In this document: positions 33,400-44,827 of the stretch, piece by piece
How the letters are laid out: every line of letters begins with the position of its first letter
How positions within the stretch are numbered: position 1 is the stretch's first letter
Assembly (NCBI GenBank): GCA_948474755.1
Contig: CAOLHI010000613.1
Coordinates: 434,001-498,000, forward strand
Reading direction: 5' to 3'
Origin: Ctenosaura bakeri
Taxonomy: Eukaryota > Chordata > Lepidosauria > Squamata > Iguanidae
Length of the DNA stretch: 64,000 nt
Notes under the pieces: generated by a model
Database searches by the model: none
What the model saw: only the letters and a program-made list of their open reading frames with translations
Told to the model about the DNA's origin: nothing
Program-made: the position numbers and the translations under genes

Positions 33400-33620
33400 T
33401 TTAGCAATAGCAATAGCATATGTATTTCTATACTGCTTATCAGCTAAGTGCTCTCTAAGAGGTTTACAATGCGTTAGCTAACTGCCCCCAACAAGCTAGG
33501 TACTCATTTTACCAACCTGTGGAAGGATGGAAGGCTGAGTGAACCTGGAGGCCGGCAGGATTGAACTCACAACCTTGTGGCTGCAGCACCAGCATTTAAC
33601 CACTGCGCCACCAGGGTGCA
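33400..33620 (-). mobile_element. tRNA-derived SINE, second family (GCTATT tail)
   Basis: On the minus strand the head is CCCTGGTGGCGCAGTGGTTA (A box at 33595-33612), then the B box GTTGTGAGTTCAATCC (about 33563-33578), GCCGGCCTCCAGGTTCAC, GGTAAAATGAGTACC and GTAAACCTCTTAGAGAGC. It ends in (TATTGC)n at the left. Complete, about 220 bp, unrelated to the TTGTTG-tailed SINE except for the tRNA head. Squamate tRNA SINEs of this kind are known; the exact family name is uncertain. Confidence 0.85.
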
Positions 33621-35277
33621 GTGGCCATCATATTACAAGTATATGTACTATATGGGCAGTGCTACATGTAGAGCCAGTTCTACTGCTCCCTTCTGCATGA
33701 TAAAAGATTTTGCAAACAAAACTCTGTCTGATTTAAAACTCATTAGCTGTTATATAGCTCGTGTCAAAAAATGTCAAAAATCTGGACCTCAGATACATAA
33801 TTTCAGCCATTTGCACAACAGCTCTTTGCTGTAGGCCATCATTACTACTCATATATTGCAGATGAATGGGCAACCAAGATGTGGCAACAATTGTGTGAAC
33901 AATCCTGAGACAGCTGAGACTTCTCACACAGCTATTTATGTAACAGACAAACATAAGTATATGTAAACTACATTCACACAGTTTACCTCAAGTCTACTTT
34001 GGCACCCAGTAGAGAGAGTAGTATTTTGGTAATCTAGTAAACTCTAGAACAATGTGAATTTTGAACCTTGAACTTCACGGCTCAGAGTTTACATTCTTAC
34101 TGTGCAATCCTGTGCAAGTTAACTTGGATGCAAGATGAACTGAATTTACTGGACTTAGTCCCAAGGTTTGCAGCCTTAGCCATGTTGTAGTTCTAGGTAT
34201 GCCCGCTCAGAAATATATGCTACCATACTGCATGAAATTTATTCACAGGAATGAATCAGATATAACCCATGCTGCATTAAAGATGCTAAGAGATAGTAAA
34301 TCACAATGTGCCTTGAAAAAAGAGCTGAATAGTAAGACCTGTTAAGAAATATTAAGATAAAACATAACCCAATTGTTTCAACACAGCTGTCTGTGAGAGA
34401 TTGTGCTTGTGTTCATACTGGAAACACAGGCATCAGGGCTGCCTTATCCATTAGGCAGTTTAGGCACAGAACCTTGGACCTATGAAAATTTTAGGAGGAT
34501 TTTAGGGCCCATGAAAACATCCTTAGTGGTACATCAAGGCAAGGTGGTGAGTTGAATACAAGAGTGTGTAGGTCCTAAGAAAACCTTAATGCACCCTTAC
34601 AGGCTATGTCCTGGAAAGGGTTGGTCTCAGACTACCTGAGGTAGAAAAGCAACTCCCCCATCCCCCTAATAAAGTCAAAGTGCAGAGATCCCAATTGCAG
34701 CCAAGTTATTTTGATACATGAAGAGGAAAATGTCATACCCACCCCACTGTATTGTCCCCTGGCAATACAAATACAATACAGTAATAACAAATCAAATGCC
34801 TAACCATTTGATTTTGTTTCATGATATCCCCAAAACAGGTGTCCTTGTTCTGCTTAATGTGGAGTTTGTCTTGGAGACACTAGTATCTCAGTCTATATGA
34901 AAGGTATCACATCAGGCTGGGTTTCTTCCCCACCCCCACCCCCTTTTCATGTCCATACGCTCTTCAAAAATACATGTGATGTTCAAAATAAGCATGGTGT
35001 CCAAGATTAAAACACAGAATTTGTTTTCTCAGTGAGGGTACCAAATTTCATTCTGATATCCTAACTCTCAATGCAAATACTGTGTTCCAGAAACCCAGTA
35101 TGTACCAAACACTAAGATACCATGTGAGAACATCAGAGAGGACCGTCTGTGGTGCTCCAGTTATGAAAGGCCCTTTCACTGAAGGCACTATTGCCATTCA
35201 CATTGGTTTCATTCCTGTGTTAAGTGAAAACACAGCTTCTTATTAAACTTTTTGAGATGCAATGATTTTATCCATAT
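33621..35277. other. No identified gene
   Basis: Holds a scrap of the short repeat at 34096-34180 (GTGCAATCCTGTGCAAG, TTTACTGGACTTAGTCCC) and a C-rich patch at 34928-34945. The rest is unique-looking. Confidence 0.45.
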
Positions 35278-35281
35278 CTTG

Positions 35282-36236
35282 TGTTATGGCCCCACACACA
35301 CACACCCAAGACTGATATGGTTTAACTGGCAAATATTTCATTGGCACTTCATTAATTGGCATCTATATAAAATGGAACCTGAGATGATTGGAATTTCAAG
35401 CCAGAAAGAGGAAAATTACTGATTGTAAATGAGAGACTGCAAGGCAGGTGAGCCACTCCCCTCAGGCAAAACTGAAGTCATTGTCAGGCTAATTGCAAGG
35501 CAACCCTGGAGAAAATAGGCTGGACACCTCTATGCAGAAAGGGGAAGTTCCCACCAAACTGTGATTGTTTTAACCCTGTTACCTCATACCTGGATGTTTC
35601 CCCACTTCGTATTCCCAACCACTCCACAATACAAAGCTATTACAATAGCCATTACCCCTTTGTCACCTAAACACTTAAAACATTAACACTGTCTGGCCCT
35701 CTTTATTTCTGTTGCAACTCCCATTGTCCACTTGGTTGGGAAAGTGATTCACACTCATACCACTAGGGTAGATTTTGGGTATAAAAACTCTCAATTTCAA
35801 GTAGTCTCTCACAGTTTTTCAGCTTCCTGAATGCTGTGCTGTCCATTTGATTCCCAAATGAGAACTGTCCATACATGCCTACCTAAGCCACATCGCTGTT
35901 TTTCCTTGTTTCTTTCTGGACCAGTAATTATCACCCGAACCCTAAAAGTCCTCTATCTACAACTTTTCTTCTTTTACAATCAGTTAATCCCTGTGTGAGT
36001 TTGTCTGTGTGTGTGTGTGTGTGTGTAAATTTTCCAATCAAACACATTTTAATTTATAATTTTGAATCTCTGGCTGGTTCTTTCCTGCATGACTCTGTAA
36101 ACGTTGGTGAAAAGATCTTGGTAAGTTACCCCCCTCTCGCTAACCTTCTAATTTGGAGCTAATTAATTCCCCATTGTCACATGGAGGTACTGGCATCATG
36201 AGTGGACCCCTGAGTCATCCACATTTTGGAGTAACA
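35282..36236 (+). mobile_element. Solo LTR of an endogenous retrovirus, copy 1
   Basis: A 955-bp LTR starting TGTTATGGCCCC and ending TTGGAGTAACA, with 4-bp flanks CTTG (35278-35281) and CTTA (36237-36240), one mismatch. U3 has a clear TATA box (GGGTATAAAAACTC, 35777-35790). The R/U5 part has the segment TGACTCTGTAAACGTTGGTG, AAAAGATC, then GTTACCCCCCTCTCGCTAAC, which recurs in the other copies (GACCCTGTAAACATTGGG..; GACCCTGCAAAAACTGGG..). A (GT)n sits in R. No internal viral genes and no second LTR, so it is a recombined solo copy. The 4-bp duplication and the TGTT...AACA ends fit class I retroviruses. Confidence 0.85.
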
Positions 36237-36479
36237 CTTATCCATGTACACGGTTTAGTGCTGTTTGATGGTCTTTTAAATTATTCAGTTGTTTAATACT
36301 GTCTAAATTATTTTTTTGTTCTATATTGTTTCACATTGATGGATTGATTGATTGAATGAGTTATATCACACTTATATCACAACATCTCAAGGCGGTGTAC
36401 AAGTAAGATAAATTTAAGTTCACCAAGATTCTTCATTGTTAATACAGAATGGAGCTTCATCATTGCAGTTATGTCTTAG

Positions 36480-36712
36480 AATTGTGTGTGTGTGTGTGTG
36501 TGTGGCTTCAAGTCACCTGTTGACTTATGGCAACCCCATGAATTTCATAGGCAAGAAATACTCAGAGGTGGTTTTGCCAGTTCCTTTCTCTGATATATAG
36601 CATACAGCAACTGGTATTCATTGGCAGTCTCCCATCTAAGTACTAACCAAGGCTAACCATGCTTAGCTTTACAGATCAGACAAGATCTAGTGCCTTTAGG
36701 GTATTTAGGCCC
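36480..36712 (-). mobile_element. 5S rRNA-derived SINE, full-length
   Basis: (TG)n start, tail GGCTTCAAGTCACCTGTTG and CCCCATGAATTTCATAGGC, body ATACTCAGAGGTGGTTTTG and CCAGTTCCTTTCTCTGA. The head on the right carries CCCATCTAAGTACTAACC, AAGGCTAACCATGCTTAG and CAGATCAGACAAGATCTAG, which on the minus strand is the 5S internal promoter region. Confidence 0.9.
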
Positions 36713-36744
36713 CTTATGTTTGAAAATGCCACCCCCCCAAACCC

Positions 36745-36996
36745 TACACTTACCATCTCTGTGTGTGGGTATATATGTGCTTCCAAATCACCTGTTGACT
36801 TATGGTGATCCCATGGATTTCATTGTGTTTTCTTAGGCAAAGAGTACTGAGAGGTGATTTTTGCCAGTTCTTTCCTCTGAAATATAGCCTATAGCACTAG
36901 GTCTTCATTCATGATCTCCCATCCTAGTACTAACCATGATTGAACCACTTCAGCTTTCAAGATCAATCAGGTTCTGGTGTCTTAGGGTACCTAGGT
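36745..36996 (-). mobile_element. 5S rRNA-derived SINE, full-length, tandem neighbour
   Basis: Same order of blocks as the copy 50 bases to the left: CTTCCAAATCACCTGTTGAC, GATCCCATGGATTTCATTG, TTTTCTTAGGCAAAGAGTAC, CCTCTGAAATATAGCCTATAG, CCCATCCTAGTACTAACC, CTTTCAAGATCAATCAGG. Both point the same way. The 5S-like part is more decayed than in the left copy. Confidence 0.88.
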
Positions 36997-38491
36997 TTGA
37001 CGATGTCCCAGATGAAGTGTTTTTGAGTTGCTGGAAAATGGGACACTGGGGAATGATGTCAGCAGTGTTCTTCCAGTTGTGGCAAGGAGTGACAACTGGA
37101 GAAACACTTTGGGACCCTGCTGTAATTGCTTGTCTCCAAGTGTGCCCTGAACAGGAGAGTGTTAAGAGACGTCAATTCCCAGCACCGTGATCTCCAACAT
37201 CTCAGTCAGGGTGCCGCTAGGCTGCAAAGGTGTGTTTTGGGGGTCATGTTTGGTGATTCACAATTGTAAATGTGAATCCCAAACACTTGTATGCCCAGCT
37301 TACAATCTTATAACTGTTGTAAGAAAGAAAGAGGGGTGGGGAAGATGGAGAAATGAGCAAAGGGTACTTTTTTCTTCCAGTATGTTTATGTCAATAGGGA
37401 ATTAGAAAGATACCCACTTGAGACTGGAATAAATTGTTGTATCTAGATCTGTCCAAAAAAAAACTGAAATGCTGAGAACTACAGCAACACTTGCCTTGTG
37501 TGGAAGAGCCCATTGAAAGTAAAAACCGTCTGAACAAGAACACTGAAGAAGGCAAGGAAGCCATCTTTGCCTGTGTTGCTGTTAAGCTGCAGTCTTTTGG
37601 CAGTCTACTTAGGACTTTTGTATGTAAACAACAATAAGTGATAATAGGCTATAGAATTGCATGGAGTCCTCTGTGGACATCTGAAAAAGTGCCTAGTGAA
37701 TATTGACTGATGTTAAAACCAAACACACCCTGTGTTTTACTTCACTGTCATAAAACTATGTTTGCCAAGAAGAAACCCCTGAGGCTAAAAAGTCAGGGGA
37801 GACTGCAAGTACCTGAACACCCTTTCTATTTTGCAGAGTTTTGTGTTGGGTTCAGCTGCCTTGTTTCATCTCTTCTACAACTGCTGTTCCCCTTACAATC
37901 TCCTATATGTCTGTATTGGATTTTAAATTGAGGGCATACAAAGAGCCTTTTGATCTATAGGCTTGTGGTTTTTTTAGTTCTGTTTTTAAAGGAAGCACCA
38001 TTGTTTTAGAAATTTGACATCAGGCAACACAGAGGCAGAACCAAATGATAGAGTAAACATCACAGTTGACAGAAGAATTCCCTATGTTTGGGTGTGGTTG
38101 CAATGGGGCTGGGCTAAATGCATCCAGGTAAGAATTCACAGGGAAAGACTGAGAGAGAAATCTAATTTAAACAAATAGTCACATTGGGTTACAGCTAGAA
38201 TCAGCTATTATTCATACTACAATAAAGTATTTATACTTATCATTTCAAAAGGGGGAGGGATAGCAATTAAAAAATAATTCAAGCTAAAATTATTTGTTTG
38301 TTTATACATACATGTACATTTCCAAAACACTAGAAAAAACTTTCAGTTCCTATCACAGTCATCTAACATTAACTATTGCAATACTATTGATTCCCAAATA
38401 AATCAGTTCACATGCCATCTGAATACACTTCACCTCAGGATCAGTCAGAAGTAACACTGACATAGGGTTTGAGAAAATGTGTTTGTGATTG
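36997..38491. other. No identified gene
   Basis: Open frames of 72-84 codons between 36936 and 37405 start inside a SINE or have no motif. No other repeat recognised. Confidence 0.45.
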
Positions 38492-38507
38492 CTGAAATAA
38501 GTATTTC

Positions 38508-39375
38508 TTTTTTTAAAAAAATATTTTTATTAAAATTTAATTGCAAAAGAAAAAAGAAAAATGACTAGGTTATATCATTATTAAATGTATCCCCCCACCC
38601 CCCACTTCCGCTTATATTCGCCAGTTGAAACTACATTGTTTCTATTTACACAAAACAAGAGCAATTACATTTCTATTGACAAAGAAAAAGTAATTATATT
38701 TATATCTTATTTCCATTTCTTATACATCTTATAAATTTATATCTTAACCCAGTCCAATACTCTTTTCCATTCCCTTTCAAAATTCTGTATAGGTTTATTT
38801 TTCAAGGAAAATGCTAATTTTTCTATTTCTACCATCTCTAGAACTTTCAACTTCCACTCTTCTAAATTTATATCCCTGTTTTCTTTCCAATATTGTGCAT
38901 ACAACAACCTCGCTGCTGTTATCAGATATAACAATATCTTCTGATGACCTCTTAACTGTGTTGTCCTAACATATTTAACAAATAAAACTCTAGTATCATT
39001 TCAAAATTCAAATTACAAATTCTTTGAATTTCATCATGTACACTCTTCCAAAATTTCCTTGCCCTTCTACAAGTCCGCCACATATGAAAAAAAAGATCCA
39101 ATCTTTTCATCACATTTCCAACACTTCCCAGTCCCAGATTTAGTTATCTTCTGTAATCTTATTGGGGTCATATACCATCTATGAAGCATTTTATAAAAAT
39201 TTTCTCTTAAATTTAAATTTGGGGTAAATTTTATATCTGCTTTCCATGTTTTCTCCCAAAGTTCAAGTTCAATTGGATGTCCCACATTCTGAGCCCATTT
39301 AACCATTGAGTCTTTGATTCCATTTCTCTTTTCAATAATAATTTATAGAGTTTGGAGATTCTCTTCTTTTGGTCT
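38508..39375 (-). mobile_element. L1 LINE, 5'-truncated, with target-site duplications
   Basis: An 868-bp antisense insertion. The 3' end is the poly-T/AT-rich start at 38508. The minus-strand frames 38737-38934 (L-L-Y-A-Q-Y-W-K-E-N, then E-E-W-K-L-K-V-L-E-M) and 39067-39306 (Y-K-M-L-H-R-W-Y-M-T-P, then G-K-C-W-K-C-D-E-K-I-G-S-F) are the ORF2 C-terminal region with the cysteine motif. It is flanked by CTGAAATAAGTATTTC (38492-38507) and CTGAAATAAGTACTTC (39376-39391), a 16-bp duplication with one mismatch. It is homologous to the 3' part of the L1 at 31011. Confidence 0.93.
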
Positions 39376-39470
39376 CTGAAATAAGTACTTCTGATGTAAC
39401 ATGCAGGTGGGAAGTTACAGACAGCCTCTATACAGGAGCTCAAAGGTGACTGTGAGCATTAAGATACTAA

Positions 39471-39971
39471 GGCCATTTCCGCACGAGGGAATTAAAATGG
39501 TCCAGTGCGTCCTCTCACGGAGGTCCTCTGCACCTGGGAGCGGACCTAGGTCCAGACTACTTACCTGAGATCTGCACCTCAGTCCGCTCCGAAACGCCCC
39601 CAACTGGTCCTCCAGTGTGTTTTTTAAAGAACAGTAGAAAATTGTTCTTTAATTTTTCGGAGTACGCCATTGCGTTCCTGCTCACTTGTGCAGATTCGCA
39701 GGCTCACACCAATGCAAGCCTGAGATCTGTGTAGGGCGGAATTTAGGCGCGGTGAGCTTCAGTGGTTGGTCAGGACCCACGAACAACCGGAAGCCGCCAT
39801 TTTGTAAGCTGGAGCAGTCTAGATCTAAGACCTCACACTGCTCCGATTCCCCCTGGACGAGACGGAAGAGCCCTGTGGAAGGGCTTAAGGGACAGTCCGT
39901 GTTGGTCTGTGCCCAGAAGATCCAGTAAGTAATGGCATGGAGCGATTCCCTCGCCTCATGCGGAAACGGCC
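39471..39971 (+). mobile_element. GC-rich TIR element family B, copy 3
   Basis: 501 bp, ends GGCCATTTCCGCACGAGG and TCATGCGGAAACGGCC, perfect TAA duplication (39468-39470 and 39972-39974). Blocks in the family order: GTGCGTCCTC / GAGGTCCTC hairpin, GGGAGCGGACCTAGG / CAGTCCGCTCCGAAAC pair, AGTGTGTTTTTTAAAGAAC, GATTCGCAGGCTCACACC, GGTGAGCTTCAGTGG and GAAGCCGCCATTTTG. It carries an extra segment before the right end (CAGTCCGTGTTGGTCTGTG) that other copies lack or have shortened. Confidence 0.9.
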
Positions 39972-39974
39972 TAA

Positions 39975-40032
39975 GATTACTAGATTTCTCAGAGCATAAA
40001 AAAATCACATTGTAATGAGAACCTAAAGGAAT

Positions 40033-40070
<38 letters not shown>

Positions 40071-40964
40071 GAGACACATACATCAGTTGTATAATGAATA
40101 GGACTACTCTGTAATTCCCCTCTTTGGAAAAAACCAAATATTACTGCACAGTTTTTGCTTGTTATTTGCACATCCCATAATATTTCAGAAAATTACAAAT
40201 GTATGTAGGGTTTTCTGTTAAAAATTTCAGGGTTTTGCACAAAAAACACTAGCTGAGAACCTGCTGCAGGCCCATACTGTCTCTCAATTTGACCCCTGAA
40301 ATCCACCTTAAAATCCAAACAACTGCACCAAGGGATGGCATTCTGTAATACTGGTGAGCAGGGCATTAAGGAATGATGTATTTAAGGACAGGTAATCTCC
40401 TCTTATAGGGAAAGATATTACACAAAAGTACTATTATTTAGTGAAATATATTACTGTTACATAGTCCAAAAAAATTCTGCATAAATTCATAGCAAGTACA
40501 ATATTTTTCTCTCTCCACGATATATATTATTTTTCTGGTTTAAATGGTGAAACAAATGTAAATCTCATTCATTCATAGGTTTACTTTGATTGGGAATAGG
40601 CATACAAAGATCTGGAAAAAAATAGGGGGGGAAATTCCCTTGTTTTAGTCCAAAGCCTCCTTTCGTGGGGGGATTAAAAAAGGATTTTGGAATGCTTTCT
40701 TTTAAGATGATGGATAAAATATTGAAGATAAGGTGTTCACATATTAACTGTCTTGACAAAATTTCTAAGAATTTTGTAAGAAGAAGACTTTTATGCAAGA
40801 CTATTCACATTATCAGATTGTGACAATTCCTGGCCTTGGTCTTCTTTTTCCAGTTCTTTTTATGGGAATGAGTGAATTTTGTGTGCTTGACACTATGGAG
40901 AACAAACGGAGACAAAATAATTTTCAATTTTTTAACTGGAAAATTGGTTTTAATTTCTGGTTTT
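39975..40964. other. No identified gene; (CA)n
   Basis: (CA)n of about 15 units at 40036-40066. The 151-codon minus-strand frame 39682-40137 is only the reading of element B3 plus the CA tract (giving V-C-V-C..); not a gene. Confidence 0.6.
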
Positions 40965-41125
40965 CATTGGTGAAGTGTTTAATATATTTTTAATCTTTTA
41001 AAATTGTTATAATTTGTTTTATTTGTTTATTGTTTTAAATCAATTTTATAGTAACTCACCTTAAGATCTTTGGATATAGGTAGGATATAAATATTTTAAT
41101 ACAATAAATAAAAATAATTAAATAT
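40965..41125 (+). mobile_element. L2-like LINE 3' tail
   Basis: AT-rich UTR (TTGTTTATTGTTTTAAATC), then AACTCACCTTAAGATCTTTGG, ATATAGGTAGGATATAAATA and an (AATAA)n end. Confidence 0.6.
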
Positions 41126-42080
41126 CCTAGCCAGATTTGACCATGGGAAAAGATTTCAGAGGGTTCTCCTTCAACCAGTTTGATGAACACCATCACAAAA
41201 CAGATGAACACCATGGCAACTGGAGAGGAACCTGTATCAAGATGGATAGTCTTTTATAGATCCAACATTCAATGAGGTATGTTCTGTATGCCAGAATTAT
41301 GGCTTCAGGACCTATGAGCAAATCTCATGGATCAATGAACTAAGTAATCAACTTAAGATTCAAATGGATAATCAATGAAGATTTCTTTAATTCAGTTTGT
41401 TTTGTCTGCCCTCTGCTAAACATACATGCATAAGTTTTGTTTACCCATGCTTGAGTGAGTCATATTTATGTCCAGTCTTGGAATGTGTTTGCTTTGTTCT
41501 CACTTTTCTTACTAAAAGCAGATTCCCCCACTTCACCTCCCAGTGGCTACTTTAAATAGCATGAATGAAGAGGAAAAGCAAAAGAGGACAAAAAAGTGTG
41601 CTCAGTTGCTTAAAATCGTACTTCTTATCTGTATGTGCCAATGCACATATTAATTTAATTATAAGACACAAGTTTGTCCCGTACACTCTCTCTCTTTTTC
41701 TATACACACACACGCATACATATATAAACAGAATTATAGCACCTTTCACCCAACTGTGGTTGACCAGGTGATCTGCATGTCTGTTGAAGCTGCTGTCCAG
41801 ATGATAACTGTGGATTGGCCACATCAAGGTCCCAGATCCTAATGGTTCTTTTTCTTTAAATCTGACTTGGAATGAGCAGCCTTTCAAAAAGATCACCCAT
41901 CCAAAAAGAGGCCTGTTCTCTGAATAAGATGACACATAAGCACCCTTTAATAGACAGCAACATTTTGCCATTTAAACTACGCCTTAGCTGTATCAGCTTT
42001 GAAGATGAATGTGTCCCTTTCATAATTGCAGTCTGTTGAGTTCATTCGTTTATTGCCGACGAGATAGATGTGATGTTTCC
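41126..42080. other. No identified gene
   Basis: The 139-codon minus-strand frame 41552-41971 passes through a (CA)n tract at 41705-41722 and shows no family motif. A gene is not supported. Confidence 0.5.
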
Positions 42081-42081
42081 C

Positions 42082-42122
42082 CTGTGATTCCCCTGAGATC
42101 TATGATTCTATGATTTCTGTTT
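42082..42122 (+). mobile_element. CR1 LINE 3' tail scrap
   Basis: GATCTATGATTCTATGATT is the repeated octamer end of CR1; nothing else of it is left. Confidence 0.55.
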
Positions 42123-42955
42123 TAGGTATGAGTGATCTTTTGCAGGTCATTCAATGTGACTTTCTTCTCTTGCAGAATGCAGCAAAAGAAGATTGACAAT
42201 GTACAGTATACACGTCTCATTCAGCTACTAGAAAAAAGAAGGGTGCTCTTTTAACTTATGAGGAGGGTAAGAAATGCATTGTCCCAGTCATATGCAGCTA
42301 ACTAACACTTCTGCATTCTAGAAAGCCAAATATCCCAGGATAAGTTAGAAGCTATGTGCTTGGCATCTGACATGAGGATGTACAATTACAGGATGAGAAA
42401 GGACACCATTACTACAGGCTATAGCTTATAACAATGTGAAAGGAGAAAGAGGGAGTTCCTATTTTACCCCCAGGATAAGCCATTGTAGAACACATGAACA
42501 TGAATGGCGCAATCACTTGGAAAATGAGTAAACTTCTGTTCCAGAGTATGACAGTATTTTTTTTCCATGAAGGATTATACATGAACCAGTTTGGACTGCT
42601 TTGGTTCCTTAAGGCTTTCAATCAGAGCCTGTAAAGATTCCCATTGTCCTCTACCCTGTAGGATCCAGTCATTAGTCTGCCCAACAGATGTGAATGATCA
42701 AATATTTTAAAGAAAGTGAAAGCACGCCTTAAGAATGATATCATTATGGTTGAAACAGCGTTGATCTTGAAAACAGACACAGTTTTTGTAGCACCAAAAT
42801 CTGTGTAGCACACACATCTATGTTAGGCGAACTGTAAGAGAATGGACCTCCAGAAATCCATTTTGAGCAGAGAGAAGATGGAGATTGTTAGTTGCTGAGT
42901 CTAGCACTGGTGGTCCAGATCTTTCAAGATCATCTCAGGCCATTTAAAGCAGCAC
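42123..42955. other. No identified feature
   Basis: Unique-looking sequence; nothing recognised. Confidence 0.5.
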
Positions 42956-42959
42956 TCTG

Positions 42960-43148
42960 AGCTCTGGGACCCATTCACATGATACAATCATAGCACTAAC
43001 ATCCCACTTTATCTGCCACAGCTGCATTCTATGGTAGTTTGGTAAGGCACTAGAACTCTGTGGCTGAGAACTCAAAACACCCTCCCTAGGCAATCCTGGG
43101 ATTCCATAGCATGCAGCCATAACAGTTAAAGTGAAGTAAGAGTGTTGT
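42960..43148. mobile_element. TIR-like foldback family C, copy 2
   Basis: Left GGGACCCATTCACATGATAC and AATCATAGCACTAACATCCC; right CAATCCTGGGATTCCATAGC, CAGCCATAACAGTTAAAGTG. Middle TGTGGCTGAGAACTCAAAAC. The right end is lost against the SINE that starts at 43153. Confidence 0.7.
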
Positions 43149-43152
43149 AATT

Positions 43153-43245
43153 CCAGTGTGGTGTAGTGTTTTGAGCACTAGGCTACATTTCTGGAGACTA
43201 GGGTTCAAATCCCAGCTTGGCTATGGAAGCTCACTAAGTTTTTCC
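43153..43245 (+). mobile_element. tRNA-derived SINE, head only
   Basis: CCAGTGTGGTGTAGTGTTTTG (A box) and TAGGGTTCAAATCCCAG (B box, 43199-43215) with the spacing of a tRNA gene, then TTGGCTATGGAAGCTCACT. The body after this point is gone. Its B box is the best preserved of this SINE family here. Confidence 0.85.
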
Positions 43246-44824
43246 ACATGCTTGGGTTGCTTTACTATTCAAGTGCTAGTGTAATGCAGTAACTAAGAAA
43301 AAGGGTAATAAAACACAAAGACACTGGTTTAAATCTCACTCTTGCTTTGAACTAACTGACTAGATGTCCTTTATGCATGCTGCTCTCTCTCCCTTGGCCA
43401 CCCCCCCCATCTCACATCTAGTAAAGGATTAAGACTCATGGCTTGCCATACAGAATTCTTGTATGAATTACTTGTATGTATTGTGGATATGCATGCCTAC
43501 ACACCCACAAACATTTTCCCTCTTATTCTTCCCTGGCCTCTCTCTGTCTGTAATATCTTACAATCCTCCAGTACTTGAATATGTTTTGTTGTGATTACAT
43601 AGGTGAAATCTTGTGATGATTTTCCTTTCTGTGCTAACTGTACAACCCTGTGTATGTCTGAACAAACATAAGAACATCTAGAATTAAACAGGGCTTATTT
43701 CCAGGAAGTGACTATAGTCTAGTTTCTTATGCTGACCCCCCAAAAGACCTTATTGTGATTCCTTCAGAATTTTATGAATTCAAGCAAGAACCCATTTCCA
43801 CATAAGGGTATAAATACAGATTCACACACAGAGTCTCTTTCAGCAAAAGGATGCCAGTAATAAAAGAGTTAGAGAAAAAAATATAAAATGCATCTGATAC
43901 AGCCAATCAATGTTAACTGACAACAAAAATGCAAAACTCCCCTCTCACCATGGTGACAATTACGATGATTAGGAAATTTTAAAACATAAGGAGAAAAGGT
44001 CAAGACTGTCTATTTTGTGAGCAAAATCATCAACACCTGCCTAATGCAATAAACAGCTTTTATAAAAAGATTTACTGAGGGGAAAAAAATCCAACCCTGA
44101 AGCTGACTTCTAAATGCCAGTGCAGAATGGATGGTACTCTTGAAATGTTGCAGTGATGGATTTTTGTGACAGCCCTTCACTTCAGAAAGAAAATGAATAA
44201 TGAAAGACATTTATGCCCTTCTATGCATAACAAAGAATTGAAGAGGTCACTTTATCAGATAGTTAATGAATAAGCTGCTTGCTTCCTTAACATTTGAATT
44301 TAAGAAGCAGAATTATTTTTTGAAGCTCAAAGTAAGCTAAAAAGACTCAGGTGGTTTTGGTGTATAATGGGCATGGTACAATGAAGACTTCACTGAGATT
44401 CATAGATGGTGATGTTGGTTGACTACCTAAGATGGACAAGGAGATACACCGGGACTGGCATCATTCATGGGCTGACATCTTCCCTGTCAGTACTTTTCTG
44501 CTGTCTTGGACAGGAACAAGAGAGGAAGAAATTCAGTATCTGAATTCAAAGTAGATGCAGGGACAGGAGACTGAGATTTTACCTTTGCAGATGATGACAA
44601 AATAATGTTACACAGAATAACAAAAAAAATTCTGGATGTGACATGAATATAAAAGACACAAGACACTATCCAAAAAGAGAGAGGGAGAAGAAGAGCTGAA
44701 GGAGCAGGGGAGCCGAAGAAGAGATCATCCATCGGCATGCTGATGCATTTTCATCAACTTAGTTCAGTTTAGATGTAACAAGAAACCATGTTTTGTCATT
44801 GATAGAACAAACAGCAGCAAGACC
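43246..44824. other. No identified gene
   Basis: A C-rich patch at 43402 and otherwise AT-rich DNA. Short frames only. Confidence 0.5.
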
Positions 44825-44827
44825 TAG

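Noticed and set aside
36003..36027. CRISPR-like or regulatory repeat
   Set aside because: A plain (GT)n in the LTR R region. The window is eukaryotic and has no spaced direct-repeat arrays.
39682..40137. 151-codon minus-strand open frame
   Set aside because: It reads GC-rich element B3 and then a (CA)n tract (V-C-V-C run). Not conserved with the other B copies.
41552..41971. 139-codon minus-strand open frame
   Set aside because: It crosses a CA tract, has no motif, and no splice or start context suggests a gene.
43153..43235. tRNA gene
   Set aside because: A and B boxes are present, but no acceptor stem closes, and the sequence continues into the SINE body.
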